Below are positions 35,001 through 45,844 of a stretch of 64,000 nucleotides of DNA, one piece after another (the stretch's first letter is position 1; every line of letters begins with the position of its first letter). The translations under genes were made by a program, and so were the position numbers. The DNA comes from Sporopachydermia quercuum. Its lineage: Eukaryota; Ascomycota; Sporopachydermiomycetes; Sporopachydermiales; Sporopachydermiaceae. The notes beneath the pieces are model-generated. The model saw only the letters and a list, made by a program, of their open reading frames with translations, made no database searches and had not been told where the DNA came from. The stretch is taken from positions 62,001 to 126,000 of the forward strand of contig BCGN01000001.1 of the NCBI GenBank assembly GCA_001599295.1, read 5' to 3'.

Positions 35001-35785
35001 TTGTTGATGCCCTCGTTAACTTCAAGCAGCCAATTATGATTTATATTCCACCCACTGGTGAACTACGTGGTGGCTCATGGGTCGTTGTTGATCCAACCAT
35101 TAACCCTGATATGATGGAAATGTATGCTGACTATGAATCAAGAGCCGGTGTCTTGGAACCAGAAGGAATGGTTGGTATTAAATATAGAAGAGAGAAGTTG
35201 ATTAGGACAATGTCCAGATTAGATGCAAAATACAAGGAACTGAAGAGCAAGATTGAGAACAGTGAAACACCTGCTGAAGAACTTTCTAAATTAAAGGCAG
35301 CCCTTGTCGAAAGAGAAAAGGAATTGTATCCTATTTATCAACAAATATCTGTTCAGTTTGCTGATTTGCACGATAGAGCTGATAGAATGGTTGCCAAGGG
35401 TGCTATCAGAAAGGCTCTCAAGTGGAGAGATTCTCGAAGATTCTTCTTCTGGAGATTGAGAAGACGTTTGAATGAAGAATACTTGTTGAAGAGAATTGCT
35501 ACTGCTTTACCTAGATCTACTAGACTCGAAAGGGTTGCCAGACTCAAGTCCTGGTATCCTGGTAAAATCGATCTCAATAACGACCAAGAGGTTGCTCTAT
35601 GGATCGAAGAAAATCATTTGGCTATTGATGACCTTGTCAAGAGCTTGCAATCTGATTCTGTTCATCAGTTCGTTGAAACCTATGTTCGCCTGAATAGAGC
35701 CAATGCCCTTGAAGGTCTTGCTAAGGCCTTGAAGAATTTCAGCCCTGAAGAACAAGAAGAATTGTTCAGAGCTGTGCAAAACTGA
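29078..35785 (+). CDS. ACC1: Acetyl-CoA carboxylase (biotin-dependent, multidomain)
   Basis: From ATG 29078 the product is 2235 aa, against 2233 for S. cerevisiae Acc1, and colinear with it. It carboxylates acetyl-CoA to malonyl-CoA, the first committed step of fatty-acid synthesis. Biotin carboxylase (about 1-560) shows [15 protein letters not shown] and [16 protein letters not shown]. The biotin carrier motif EVMKMFMP has the biotinylated lysine near residue 718. The central region keeps the Snf1 site context [10 protein letters not shown] (Ser near 1145, equivalent to Ser1157). The carboxyltransferase halves follow (about 1480-2170), with [13 protein letters not shown] and [20 protein letters not shown] codons at 29513 and 30164 encode conserved Leu. 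The open frame continues upstream for 129 codons without an ATG (see the extension entry), which would give a longer mitochondrial form. Six N bases lie in the gene, all silent as to frame. Confidence 0.97.
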   Translation: MASVIYSHDKLPPHFIGLNTIDRAEPGPVREFVQSHGGHTVITKVLIANNGIAAVKMIRSVRKWAYETFNNEKAIQFVAMATPEDLEANADYIRMADQYIEVPGGTNNNNYANVELIVDVAERTDVNAVWAGWGHASENPKLPEMLAASPKRIXFIGPPGSAMRSLGDKISSTIVAQHAKVPCIPWSGTGVEEVLVDEKTNLVSVTDEVYQKGCCTSPQDGLKKAKEIGFPIMIKASEGGGGKGIRKVEREEDFLLMYDQAASEIPGSPIFIMQLAGDARHLEVQLLADEYGNNISLFGRDCSVQRRHQKIIEEAPVTIAKPDTFTAMEKAAVRLGKLVGYVSAGTVEYLYSYKDDKFYFLELNPRLQVEHPTTEMVTGVNLPAAQLQIAMGIPLHRVRDIRLLYGVDPHTATEIDFEFSTELSKKTQRKPVPKGHTTACRITSEDPGEGFKPSSGMMHELNFRSSSNVWGYFSVSNQGGIHSFSDSQFGHIFAFGENRQASRKHMVVALKELSIRGDFRTTVEYLIKLLETPAFEGNKITTGWLDELISKKLTAERPDSHLAVICGAVTKAHIAYDESIKGYINSLERGQVSPADTLKTIFPVDFIYEGVKYKFTATKSSLDTYTLFVNGSKCQVGVRALADSGLLISIGGKSHNVYWKKEAAGTRLSVDSMTCLLEVESDPTQLKTPSPGKLVKYLVENGDHIKAGQPFAEVEVMKMFMPLVAQEDGIVQLIKQPGSTLNAGDILAILALDDPSKVKHALPYEGTLPEFGAPKISGDKPSQKYRLLYSTLENILMGFDNQVVMKPTLAALIEVLRDPELPYSSWLAKVSALHSRLPAELDATLNSLVEKASHRKVEFPAKQILKAIKKFAAEQKVDHAFKDAVAPLIEIAEEFSEGLLVHEYKVFAGLLEEYYKVEQLFCGQNVRDDDVILRLRDENKDDLFKVVLTVLSHSKCSSKNNLILAILNEYQPSKINHGNVSTYFKPVLKKFVELESRSSAKVVXKAREILIQCALPSLKERSDQLEHILKSSVMETSYGSVGLSHRSPEFEVLKDVIDSKFTVFDVLSQFLNHSDPYVAIAAMEVYVRRAYRAYIVSDIKYINDDEGAPVINWKFKLPTLAAAAYNAVAPNAIRTGQGNMGRALSVSDLTYVSTGNKSDSEPMRNGVITAASHIDELDEALSRALDATPKKSLSINAVRNNILNPRDXRDNSPPISAKELTNVCNVVISSIDGYETDADVLDKIQEFIKDAKDDLLAGSIRRLTFVLANDLGKYXKYYTFRGPEYKEDKAIRHIEPALAYQLELRRLSNFNIKPVFTDNRNIHVYEAVAKNSSTDKRFFTRGIVRPGXIRDDITTAEYLISEADRLMSDILDALEVIGTTNSDLNHIFINFSAVFSLVPEEVEAAFGGFLERFGRRLWRLRVTAAEIRIMCTDPATGVPFPLRAMINNVSGYVVTSELYVEAKNSDGEWVFKSLGRPGSMHMRSISTPYPTKEWLQPKRYSAHLMGTTYCYDFPELFRQAVLSSWHNYNSKAKIPDDFFSYKELILEQGTELSEXSREPGANTCGMVAWKLFMKTPEYPRGREIIVVANDITFKIGSFGPEEDKMFNKVTEFARELGIPRIYLSANSGARIGIADELIPLFSVAWNDAENPDRGFRYLYLTPDVKKSMDKQNVTSCITTKIVEDGEERYRIDAXVGAEDGLGVECLRGSGLIAGATSRAYKDIFTITLVTCRSVGIGAYLVRLGQRAIQIEGQPIILTGAPAINKLLGRDVYSSNLQLGGTQIMYRNGVSHLTANDDLEGVEQIVEWLSYVPSKKGMPVPVLESEDTWDRDVDYIPIKSEPYDVRWLISGRETEDGFEYGLFDKGSFRETLGGWAKGVVVGRARLGGIPIGIIGVETKTIENLSPADPANPGSTENLIQEAGQVWYPNSAFKTAQAINDFNNGEELPLMILANWRGFSGGQRDMYNEVLKYGSFIVDALVNFKQPIMIYIPPTGELRGGSWVVVDPTINPDMMEMYADYESRAGVLEPEGMVGIKYRREKLIRTMSRLDAKYKELKSKIENSETPAEELSKLKAALVEREKELYPIYQQISVQFADLHDRADRMVAKGAIRKALKWRDSRRFFFWRLRRRLNEEYLLKRIATALPRSTRLERVARLKSWYPGKIDLNNDQEVALWIEENHLAIDDLVKSLQSDSVHQFVETYVRLNRANALEGLAKALKNFSPEEQEELFRAVQN

Positions 35786-36351
35786 TTGCACTTTCTTTCT
35801 CCTTTACTCATGTCTCTACTTACATCCGAATCCTATTTGTCATTCCCTACCTTTTAATTGTTTGACCTTGATTTATATTTAACTCACCTTTTATAGATGG
35901 CATCGTTGTGTTGTCCAATGATTTTTAATTGATTGTATACGTTTTAATATGATGTCTTATGTTTATTGATAATGTGAAATAGTATTTCTGATGTTTGTGG
36001 TTAGTTGATGTAAACAAAGCATTCACGTTTGTGATAATTGGATAGATTACCTTTTGAAGAGTTTGTATTCCTCAACCTGTTTGATGACATTTCTACTTGT
36101 TTACGACGGGAGGAAGTTTACAAAATTATTTTTGTATTATAAATTATGACATTATGACTGCTACTTACCTGATTACTCTTGTTCTTTAATTGTTAGTCGG
36201 AAATTACCCTTTATATGCCGATTCAAAAGTGATTTTTCATTGGTGAATAACTACAAAGCTGAAAACTGATTTGGTATATACTAAAAGGATAGAAAAAGAG
36301 AGTTAATTTGGAGACAAAGAGCGAAGAGTAAATGATAGTTTGTTGTTCAAG
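35786..36351. other. Intergenic region ACC1 to subtilase
   Basis: This 566 bp spacer contains the ACC1 terminator and the subtilase promoter. TATATA at 36275-36280 lies about 72 bp upstream of the subtilase ATG, and a short upstream frame (ATG 36332, 7 codons) precedes it. Nothing else was seen. Confidence 0.5.
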
Positions 36352-37696
36352 ATGATCATGGTATACAAGTTGATATGCGTATTGGGTCTGTTCTCAGGAT
36401 TGGCATTTGGAGAAAGACCAAGTCATGTTATTCAGCTTAGAGATAATACAGAATTGAGTCAAGTGCTACCAATGTTTGCTGATTTGTTGGGATTGGCCGC
36501 CGACTTTACTGGATATTCGTTTGGTAGCTTCAGGGCTTTTGCTGGAGTATTAACCAAGCCAATGCTTCAAATATTAGCAACAAATCCACTGGTAAGATCG
36601 CACAAAGGAGAGCTCCCAAATGGAACATTAAAGTCAATATATCGATGAAATTAACAAGAGTTATCAGGTTGAAGAAATATCTCCCAACATTGATGTCTAC
36701 ATTGCAGAAGTACAGGCTGAAGCACCTAGACACTTGGCGAGAGTATCCTCAAGAAGACCCATCAGACAAACCCCCTATAAATATGTTTACCATGAAGATG
36801 GCCTAGGAGTAAATGTATACATTATCGATACTGGTATCAACAAGGATCATGTTGAGTTTGAAGGAAGAGTGTACCAAGAGATAGATTTCACAGAAAGTAG
36901 AGACGGATTGGGTGATAATCATGGACATGGTAAGAGCTAACCATAGAAAAGAACATAATAGTTATCCTGAGCTTGTGTTTGAGTTAACATCAATTATAGG
37001 CACTCACGTAGCAGGGCTAGTTGGTTCAGCAACATACGGGGTTTCCAAGAAAGTTACCATAATTGATGTTAAAGCGTTAGGTGATAATGGCGGTGGGTCA
37101 CTAAGCTCTATTTTGAGTGCATTAGACTATGCAGTTAACCATTACAAGGAAAGTAATAGACCAGGTATCATTAATCTTTCGTTAGGTGCACCAAGAAATA
37201 ATGTTTTAAACCATGCAGTTAATATGGCAGTTAATTCTGGAGTTATCGTTGTCACAGCTGCAGGCAATAACAACCTGAATGCCTGTGGAATTTCACCTGC
37301 AAGTGCCCAAAAATCGCTTACTGTTGGTGCTATTGATGACAGAACAGATTCTGTCGCTTCATTTAGTAATTGGGGTGAATGTGTTGATATTTTTGCTCCT
37401 GGTGTCAACATTGAGAGTGTTGATAGAAACAGCGGTATGAATACTTACCCAAACTAACTATTCATTACTCCCAATACTAACATAAGCAAACAGAACAATC
37501 CTTAAAACTATCAGGCACATCAATGTCCTCACCAATTGTAGCTGGTATCTTGAGTACTTTTCTTGGAGCAGGTTTATCTCAATATGATGCCATAGCAAAG
37601 CTCGCTGATATCGCAACACAAGATAGTATCCCCAGATACTCGATGCTTCTCAGGCCTTATACCCCTAACATGATTGCCTTCAACGGCTACGAATGA
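36352..37696 (+). CDS. Secreted subtilisin-like serine protease (S8, proteinase K/cerevisin type), four exons
   Basis: Exons are 36352-36591, 36668-36929, 37000-37434 and 37515-37696. The introns (76, 70 and 80 nt) begin GTAAGA, GTAAGA and GTATGA and end ATCAG, TATAG and ATCAG; the third has a perfect TACTAAC. Splicing gives 372 aa with a complete catalytic triad: D134 in YIIDTGI, H167 in NHGHGTHVAG and S315 in NSGTSMSSP, plus the oxyanion N257 in TAAGNN. Residues 1-20 are a signal peptide, and about 22-95 an I9-like inhibitor propeptide. The protein is short next to Prb1, Ysp3 and Rrt12 (478-635 aa) and lacks a C-terminal extension. After the catalytic serine it has Ile where SPHVAG is usual. 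Without splicing the frame is broken three times, but every break coincides with a proper intron, so I regard the gene as intact. Which yeast subtilase it corresponds to is uncertain. Confidence 0.88.
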
Positions 37697-38439
37697 GAAA
37701 AAAGAAACCATGAATAAAAATAGACCTTTGCTTGATGTTTGCTTTATCTCGGTAGGTTGATTGCATGAAGTTCTTAACATCTCTCATTGTTAATAAGAAT
37801 TACCTATCAACGAACCAAACAGTTGAAATTGATTATGTAAACAAATACATATGTAACTTTGTGGGAAGAGATACCCAATTTTTCAATTATACTTCCTAAT
37901 TAGTTACTGAAACTGAAGATTAACCGAATTCAGTAAAGTAATTGATGATTTCAGAAAGAATTTCGAAAGCTTGGACTAACTTTATTTCACCTCTTCTTTT
38001 TTAGTTTAGCTGAATGAATGGATTTACCTACTTAAATATAAACTAGCAACTCAATCATATAACTTGAAGTATGTGGTTGAAACACTTTAGGAAACTATTG
38101 AAATGGTACATAAAACATTTTGTATTAACGTGACTATTGGAAGTTGCACGTATCATCCTCTACTTAGGCAACTATATGATTGACACTATGAATTCTATTT
38201 CGAGTAATTCTATCACAGCTTTCTAAAGACTTATCGTCGTATATTCAAATACCTCTTTCCAGGTCTAATGATAATCTAATTTAAACTATTATTATCCAAA
38301 CTCATTCAAAGCTTTCAGCATTTTTCTGTTCCTCTCGATAGTCTTGCAATATCCGAACAATCAACTACCTAAATGTCCGGTCTTGTGAGGTTGTGCTCTC
38401 TACCTTTATGTTCTTAATTGAGTCCTTACACTCAGTCGC

Positions 38440-38456
38440 CCTGCACAGGGTGCAGG
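38440..38456. repeat. Perfect 6-bp GC-rich hairpin
   Basis: CCTGCA and TGCAGG flank the loop CAGGG. It stands out as GC-rich in an AT-rich desert. Function unknown. Confidence 0.35.
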
Positions 38457-38628
38457 TGTTGTCCGAATAACCTTCACTCATATGTTGACTATACACTGTC
38501 TACGAAATCCTCACAATCAATCAACAGAAATAATCAAACGATGTCATATATTAATATATCATGCTAGATGAAATTTTAAACTTGGTAGAACTACGTTTCA
38601 AGAGTGAAAAGAGAACAAGAACACGCGT

Positions 38629-38662
38629 TTCATCGTGAGCACTTTGTCCCATTCACGATGAA
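38629..38662. repeat. Perfect 10-bp inverted repeat with 14-nt loop
   Basis: TTCATCGTGA (38629-38638) and TCACGATGAA (38653-38662) are exact inverted copies. It could fold as an RNA hairpin or bind a dimeric factor. No adjacent gene explains it. Confidence 0.45.
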
Positions 38663-41600
38663 TCTACCTCCCCTCTTGTACTCAATTCCGGGTTCACATG
38701 TCAACTCTGCTCAAGTAGGAATATCTTTGTCTTGAAAAATCTGTCAAGTCATGATAATGAACTGTCCGTCCTGTCATGTAGGGTCAAACACACATCTAAC
38801 TCAACGATTCTCAATTTTCCTTCTAGATTCGTTTGAGATGTCCAGGACAAGTTTCCTATGATATTTAAACAAACAACAGAAGCTTAAATCGTATTGGTAC
38901 TCACATGCTACGATTTTTGAATAAAAGCAAGTAGCTTATGACGGAATACAAGAACGGAAGATTTGTTGTCAGTTGGCATGTAAAAATAGGGAACTAAAAA
39001 AGTGAAAATATCAGACTGTAACAATCATTAGATTATAAGTATAATAAATAGGTTACTGTTTCGTGGTTCAACTATAATTCTAACATGAAAGCCCCGAAAC
39101 TGACAAATAACGAAAATTGTTTTCAAAAGAATGACACAAAGTTTTAAGCCAATCATGTAGATAATGTGTTCATATCTACTATCTTCCCACTGGAACTAAT
39201 AATCATATATTATCCCAACTCCAGCTCCAGCTGGAACTTATNCCGAATACTAAACTTCTTCTATTGGAAATTGCTTGAAACAATATGCTTGTCAGTCCTT
39301 TCCCAATCAACGGTCATTAACCATAAATATACCATATACTCACACTGGCATACAACACATACTTCAGCCATACTCAACGGACAAGCCTCATTCATCGGGC
39401 CGATCGATCGTATGGCGGACAAATCGATCCTAAATTGCAACTAACTAATGTATTGATTGTATGTAGTAATTTCATATCCACCTGTCAACATTGTTCGATA
39501 GTTTATATAATGATAATAATATTTAGTGAGAAAATAATTAGACAAGTCGTGTTTTGATTATAGATCTGTCCAGAATAGATTTGGATTATTTATACACATT
39601 AATGGAAGAAGGCAAATCGGACGAAATTGCTTCAGTAGCTTACTGGAGGCTAACAATTAGAAAAGAAAGAAATTATTTCATTTGAAAGTATCATAGATAC
39701 ATTGCAGTTAGCGTAGTTGCTACTTTCTGTATGGAATAATAACTCATTCGTACTGCTAGATGAATTTGATGGATTTGATTCAGGCTTGAGAGGTACACTT
39801 TATCGATGAAATGTAATGCCTTCCAATTGGAATTAACCTTCATTTTCATGATTACTTGACGCTCTGATTACTCCATGCAATGCCAATAGCCTGTCCTGTG
39901 TCTATTGTACGTAGCTGCATCGTTTGATCTGTATGATAGTCTGTCTAGGATAGGTGGACCGAATTGGTTGTCATAGAAAATGATGGATCACTAAAGATTG
40001 TCCTGAAGGGTTTTCTGGATGAGATACTCGATGGGGTCTGGGGACTCAATGTCTTATTGATGCTGAGCTGAGTTTGCGTGGTTGGAGACAGATCGTAGCA
40101 ATAAATAATACAAGAGATAGTTACTGATCTTTTGGTAGTAAGGACGAAGTACTGTGAATTAGATAGATCTGATGTAGCTATGGAATAATTTCGAAAAATT
40201 GAAATGGTTAAATGGATTAGAATTGTAGTGGTACCAGTAGTATGATAGTACCAGTAGGACTTAAGAGAACATTCTTGATACTTGTCTTTCTGGACAGCTG
40301 GTAAGAAAGGACATGACATTAATCTGTCATATGATCTAATCAATCTCTTCTCCTTGTCCGGAAAAATATTGGCAGGGCAATTGTTTCATTCTTTCTTTCA
40401 ATCGCTTCGTACTGGACTGAAAAGTTGTTACATTATAGTAACCTCTGTTACCTGGGGAAAGAGCTTATTATTTTATAAAAATAGCTCTCTATACACTTTC
40501 ACTCATGCTATGATTTAACCGCATATTAAGATTCTTTCTGTATTAACATCCACAAATATAATCCATTTTCTTAATGGACAATCAAATTGTGGTTTAGTCG
40601 CAAACATCTACTCAGTATACTGATATATGATGAAGTATATAGATAGACATAGTTGTAACAAATAATAATCATATTTCTTTCTATACTTTTGCTATTCATT
40701 AGTATATCACAAAGGAACGTATGGTTCTTGTCTTTTCTTTGATTGGTGATTTATATTAGAGGATTTGCAAGTTATTGAAGACCGTAGCTTGGTAGAATAT
40801 CATCCTTTGTCTGCACACCTTTCAGAGGATCAAATAGCAAGAGCTAGATCAAAGGATACAGATGTCCCTACTGAGTTACTGTAGTATCTTGCTTGTTAGA
40901 TAGACGAAAATTCATGACTGGACCATATTCACTGTATTTTCTGATTTAGAGCTGGCTGAGAATCAATCCAAACGACCTTTCTTAGTATTAAAAAACTAGT
41001 GCGTCTGCTCAATTACTATTGTCCCTTGATCAGTTGAGAATCTTTGCTACTGGTAAGCCATTGAAATAGACAGAGGCTCATTGATATAACAATTCTAGTA
41101 GCTCTTTAATGAAACTGAGCATACACTAATACTCGACTCATGATTAAATTATTCAATAAGTAAGTATCACCTTTGAATCTATACAATTGGTATGTGCTAT
41201 GATTGATTAATGAGATGATTCGGGTCTATACTCAGTATGAGATAGATAAAATGAGGGACAAGCGGTTGATGTATTTCCAACCGTTTGATCCTGTTTTTCA
41301 TGAATTCAGTACGTTTCTTTAATTAGGGATCTCTTTTTATTTTCAAGTCGTTTTACGTTATTCTATCATGCCTTGTTGCCATTTACTGTTTGTCCCTACT
41401 ATCTACACATCTTCTCCTTATAACGTTGAAGATCAGATCAATAGGGTCTTCATTTCTCCATACCACAGCTCTTTTTCATTTTCATCCAAATCAACTCACT
41501 ATCCCCAAACACATTCAACGTGTTCTTCAATCTTTCTGTCTCCAAAAGTACCAAGCAATACCCTCCTGTTATACCTCCTATCGATTATCATTTCTATATC

Positions 41601-42706
41601 TCCCTTGCTATCTCATGGCTACTTATCAACTGTGCTCAATCAACTCAACTGTCCGTTGCCTATGTCCTACGAGTCTTTATGACAAAGCCACAAACTCAAC
41701 TCAACCGATTCACAAAATCACCCCCACCTACAATCGTTCTCAGTACTGGACTGTGACTCAAGACAAACCCTCGAATGGGACAGTCCAGGTCAGGTCCATC
41801 GGTATGTCTCGACAAGTAATAAAATGATTCCTTTGGTTCTGTCTTTCCGTTCTTATGAAAAGCCCTTTTTTCTTCCTTCGAAAAAAAAAAGAATCATAAT
41901 CATTTACTTGATTCTCATTATGTTTTTCTTACCCTTAAGATAAGCACTTTTGTTTGTTGTTATACAAGTGGGACAATATCATAATCAAACCGTCATTGAA
42001 GTTAATCAGTAGTTATTAGTTGATTGGTTAGTTAGTTGATTGATTCATAGGCTATACTCATTATAGTCTATAATTTACTGCTACTGTCCTATCTACTCAA
42101 CAGGCGAAGAAGAGCTTTTCAGCCACTACTTACTATACAGACAATCACTATTGCTGTAGTGTAGTGTATCGTACTGTATTGTGGTTGAACTGTATTGACA
42201 ATCCAATCAAATGAATAAGAATCTGCTGATTTTGTTTATTTGATTTGATTTTGATTATAGTTTTGTTGTCTTGCATCATTTGATTAATAACCATTGGTTC
42301 AGTTGAGTTGAGTTGGACTGTTGATTGGCTTTTCACAGCATTTACATTTTCATTTGCATATCTTATTTCTGTTTATCTGTCATTATTAATTTCTTGCTTG
42401 CTGGGTTGTTGGTTGGGCTTCTTTCATTGTATTTTCGTATTTTTCCATATTCTCATTAATTCGACGTCAAACTTGGGAAAGACTTCTTACTAGCAAATGC
42501 TATTATCCTTGTGATTGATCTACTGCCACTATTGCGTTGGTCGCACATCCGGATTGCATTTTGCTAACTGTATTATTATTATATTATTATCTCGTCTTCT
42601 CTTATTACTTCATTGTACACCATATTAGTGCTTTTGTTGGTTAGGTCTGGATCAACATATCTTTTATCTAAAGGCATTGTATATGCATGTTAAAGTTCAA
42701 GTTCAA

Positions 42707-42743
42707 TACTAACNAACTACCTGCTGAAGCTATTACTCATTAG
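42707..42743 (+). promoter_or_regulatory. Possible 3' splice signal in the PUF 5' leader
   Basis: A perfect TACTAAC (42707-42713) is followed by AG at 42729 and by TAG at 42741-42743, just before the first ATGs of the PUF gene. A matching 5' site GTATGT occurs at 41802. A leader intron of about 0.9 kb is therefore possible but not demonstrated. Coding frame is unaffected. Confidence 0.35.
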
Positions 42744-42749
42744 GAGATA

Positions 42750-42794
42750 ATGAAACTATGGCAGACTTCTTTGAATCATCGAACGAATATCTGA
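42750..42794 (+). promoter_or_regulatory. Upstream ORF overlapping the PUF start codon
   Basis: ATG at 42750 opens a 14-codon frame that ends with TGA at 42792-42794, past the PUF ATG (42758) in another frame. Ribosomes must bypass it by leaky scanning to make the PUF protein, which could lower its translation. Confidence 0.4.
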
Positions 42795-45700
42795 AAACTA
42801 TGAACGCTGGAAACGACTTAATGGTCCTCCCTGATGGATCACATGATTCAAGCAATATATCAGGGCCCCCTTCAGTGTCGGGATCAAGGTCCAATGCTTT
42901 TGGTTCAAGCAAATTATCACCAAACCATCAAAACACCTCTTCTATTGGTAGCACTGACATCTCGATCTCCGAACCATTGACTCCTCCTGAAATGAGAGAC
43001 TATTCCACTACATCTATCCCATCAAATGACTACATGGCTACTCCTTTATCAGATGGTTCAAACTTTCAACCTTCACGACATCATGGCATTGGCTCTCCTT
43101 CTATTGGAAAAGAGTCATCTTTAGTGAATTCTACTACTACCTCGGGTTCAAGGCTTAGTTCTGTCTTGACTTCGAATTCTGTTTGGAGCATGCCAATGAC
43201 AAACTCCTCTGTACCTGGTTCTGGTTTCCCTATCACCGAAGGAACATTTCCATCAGGCATAAAATCTCCTTTACTAGGCAATGCAGTGACATCTTCTAAA
43301 CGTTCAGATACTCGTTTAGATCGTCTGGGAGTGGATTTCTCTTCTTTACACATAAATTCTGAAAACGATATTATGAACAACTATCGTTCCAACAAATCAG
43401 TTTTCCCTGGTGCTGATTCATTGGCCTTATCATCTCCAATGCAATATTCTGGTAAAAATCATAGCAATACCGGTGCTGGTAGTGCTTCTGCAGCTCCAGC
43501 TACTTCTGCCGGACATGTGTCTACCAGCCAAACGTCTCCCGTGAGCTCGCTGGCTGGAACTCCTGGGCATTATATCGATGCTTCTCAACCTGCTACACCT
43601 ATCAGCTCCTACTCTCTAGGTGGAGCTACCAATAACCGGCGCTACAGAGATGCTACCTCCGGATCATCAAGCTGGTCCGAAATGTCTAATCAAGGACAGC
43701 CAGTAGATGGGTTTATTGTTGGAAACCCCAATGCGAATGGTTATAGCGCTCGAAATAGTCTCTCGGGACACCAACATTCTACTTCTGACGTTGCAGGTCT
43801 AAGCATTGAATCGTTCAGACAAGATCGTCAGGACTCTTCCGTGTCATTGAACAACGCCGATTACTATCCAAGAGCTATTGGTCAACAGAACAGATCTAAC
43901 CATAGAATGAACTCTTCTTTATCTAAAATTGATTATAATGGTGTTATTCCTCAAGTAGGATTAAATGATCACTACCAATCCACAGGACATAGCAATACGA
44001 ATAGCAACAACTCGGGCAAGGCTTCTGACGATCATCGGGACAGAATCTCCGGTCCAAACAGAAATATCTCTAACAACAACAACCGTGAAAGAAAATTGTC
44101 TCAGAATGCTAAGGCAAACTCAAACAACAATAACAGAAGATATAGTGAACGTGAGTTCGCAAGATTAGCATCGGTACCTTTAGCGACATTAGCTAATGAC
44201 ATTCCAGCGTTATGTACGGATCAACATGGCTGTAGGTTCCTACAAAAGAAGTTGGAAGAAGGCAACAAGGCAGATGTAGATTTGGTATTTTCTCATACTT
44301 ATCAACACGTTGTTGAGCTTATGATGGATCCTTTTGGCAACTATCTCTGCCAGAAGCTGCTAGAGTTTGCCAGTGAATCCCAAAGAACTATATTAGTACG
44401 TACAGCTGCCCCAGAAATGGTGAAGATTGCTTTGAATCAACATGGCACTAGGGCATTACAGAAAATGATTGAATTTGTTTCCACACCTGAACAAGTTCAA
44501 TTGATTGTCGATGCCTTGAAGTCAAATGTTGTTGTTCTTATCAAGGACTTGAATGGTAATCATGTGATCCAAAAGTGCCTCAACCGTCTTTCAGCCAAAG
44601 ATTCTCAGTTTATTTTTGATGCTGTTAGTGCCAATTGCGTTACTGTTGGTAGTCATCGTCATGGTTGTTGCGTATTGCAAAGGTGCATAGACCATGCTTC
44701 TCTCAACCAAAAGAAACAGTTGATCAACGAAATCGTTGCCAACGCTTTGACTTTAGTTCAAGATCCTTTCGGTAACTACGTGACTCAATACGTATTAGAC
44801 CTCAATGAATATCAATTTTCTTACCCTTTGATGGAGAAATTTTTGGGGCATATTTGCTTTCTGTCTATGCAAAAGTTTTCATCGAACGTTATTGAGAAAT
44901 GTCTTAGAATCTCTGCTAACACTGAACAATGTAATTTGATGGTTGAAGAGCTAATTGTATCTAACCAATTAGAAACGTTGTTGAGAGACTCATATGCAAA
45001 TTATGTTATTCAAACGGCCCTTGATTATGCTGATGATAGTGCTAAGCGTCGTTTGGTAGAAGCAATGAAACCTATAGTTCATGCTATAAGATCTACACCT
45101 TATGGAAGACGTATTCAGTCGAAGATTGTCTCTTTAAGCTTAGATGATATTGATGACAATGCCGAAAGTAGTATTAATGATCAGAGTAATACCGATTCTC
45201 ATGGGTCATTAGCTTCCAATACTGGCTCTGGAGATAAAATCAATTCTTCTGGGTTCAATGGTAAAGAAGCATCAACCTTATCAAGTGGCAGGCAAAGAAA
45301 CAAGAATGAAGACACCCGTGGGGATGTAAATAACGTGGAAGTGTTCCGGGGAGGACCATCTAAGGGCCAACCAGCACCATCCGGACAACAATCTGATTTA
45401 TTGATACGCAGTAATAACCATGGAATTGTTGATTATAACAGTAGGCCTCCTATGGCTGTGTATGATGGTAATCCTCCAAACAATAATATTCCAATGAACA
45501 TTCCTGTCAATATGAATGGTATGAATATGGGAATGAACATGGCTAATATGAACATGGGGATGAACATGGCTAATATGGGTATGAACATGAATATGGGAAT
45601 GAATATGAATTATATGAACAACATGGGTTTGAACATGGGTTTGAACAATCATCAAATGAATGGAGGAATGAACCCTGTCATGGACTCTGGATTCAATTCT

Positions 45701-45844
45701 AACACTAACCAAGCGCCTGTTCATCCTAATATGAAAATGGATATGGGAATGTATGGTAATAATGGCATGGCTATGAACAATTATGGACCTCCTCATACTG
45801 GAATGGAAAATCCTGGTCGATACAACAACTATCAATATATGTAA
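42758..45844 (+). CDS. Pumilio-family (PUF4/PUF5-MPT5 class) RNA-binding protein
   Basis: A single 1028-codon frame. Residues 1-465 are S/N/G-rich and disordered. Eight Pumilio repeats occupy about 467-790, with typical cores such as DQHGCRFLQKKLEEG, DPFGNYLCQKLLEF, NQHGTRALQKMIEF, DLNGNHVIQKCLNR, HRHGCCVLQRCIDH, DPFGNYVTQYVLDL, QKFSSNVIEKCLRI and DSYANYVIQTALDY. PUF proteins bind UGUA-containing 3' UTRs and repress or destabilise mRNAs through Ccr4-Not. Repeat sequences fit yeast Puf4 and Puf5/Mpt5 about equally; the FSSNVIEKC repeat and the Asn-rich tail lean toward Mpt5. The C-terminal 230 residues are Asn/Met-rich, including a Met-Asn-Gly repeat. The start chosen is the ATG at 42758; another ATG eight bases earlier is out of frame. 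Confidence 0.9.
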   Translation: MADFFESSNEYLKTMNAGNDLMVLPDGSHDSSNISGPPSVSGSRSNAFGSSKLSPNHQNTSSIGSTDISISEPLTPPEMRDYSTTSIPSNDYMATPLSDGSNFQPSRHHGIGSPSIGKESSLVNSTTTSGSRLSSVLTSNSVWSMPMTNSSVPGSGFPITEGTFPSGIKSPLLGNAVTSSKRSDTRLDRLGVDFSSLHINSENDIMNNYRSNKSVFPGADSLALSSPMQYSGKNHSNTGAGSASAAPATSAGHVSTSQTSPVSSLAGTPGHYIDASQPATPISSYSLGGATNNRRYRDATSGSSSWSEMSNQGQPVDGFIVGNPNANGYSARNSLSGHQHSTSDVAGLSIESFRQDRQDSSVSLNNADYYPRAIGQQNRSNHRMNSSLSKIDYNGVIPQVGLNDHYQSTGHSNTNSNNSGKASDDHRDRISGPNRNISNNNNRERKLSQNAKANSNNNNRRYSEREFARLASVPLATLANDIPALCTDQHGCRFLQKKLEEGNKADVDLVFSHTYQHVVELMMDPFGNYLCQKLLEFASESQRTILVRTAAPEMVKIALNQHGTRALQKMIEFVSTPEQVQLIVDALKSNVVVLIKDLNGNHVIQKCLNRLSAKDSQFIFDAVSANCVTVGSHRHGCCVLQRCIDHASLNQKKQLINEIVANALTLVQDPFGNYVTQYVLDLNEYQFSYPLMEKFLGHICFLSMQKFSSNVIEKCLRISANTEQCNLMVEELIVSNQLETLLRDSYANYVIQTALDYADDSAKRRLVEAMKPIVHAIRSTPYGRRIQSKIVSLSLDDIDDNAESSINDQSNTDSHGSLASNTGSGDKINSSGFNGKEASTLSSGRQRNKNEDTRGDVNNVEVFRGGPSKGQPAPSGQQSDLLIRSNNHGIVDYNSRPPMAVYDGNPPNNNIPMNIPVNMNGMNMGMNMANMNMGMNMANMGMNMNMGMNMNYMNNMGLNMGLNNHQMNGGMNPVMDSGFNSNTNQAPVHPNMKMDMGMYGNNGMAMNNYGPPHTGMENPGRYNNYQYM
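45512..45648 (+). repeat. Imperfect Met-Asn coding repeats in the PUF C-terminus
   Basis: Diverged copies of ATGAACATGGGAATGAACAT-like units encode runs of M, N and G (for example MNMGMNMANM). The reverse strand reads as a His/Ile-rich frame purely as a consequence. Confidence 0.7.

Larger units (their letters stand above)
37697..42749. other. 5 kb gene desert upstream of the PUF gene
   Basis: No supported protein or RNA gene was found. Frames at 39166-39444, 39945-40343 (minus) and 41368-41827 overlap other frames or lie in pyrimidine-rich sequence, and read as chance. Two hairpins occur at 38440-38456 and 38629-38662. The right third probably includes a long PUF promoter and leader, with a TACTAAC plus TAG 3' splice signal at 42707-42743. 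Confidence 0.5.

Noticed and set aside
36340-37696. Subtilase as a broken gene
   Set aside because: Each frame break coincides with a GTAAGA/GTATGA donor and a branch point plus AG acceptor, and splicing restores every catalytic motif exactly.
39945-40343. 132-codon minus-strand frame in the 5 kb desert
   Set aside because: Low-complexity Ser/Thr/Ile composition and no recognisable motif. Possible but unsupported.
41368-41827. Overlapping open frames of 78-145 codons upstream of the PUF gene
   Set aside because: Three frames are open at once in pyrimidine-rich sequence, with Ser/Leu/Tyr/His-biased composition and no motif; more likely leader or promoter DNA.
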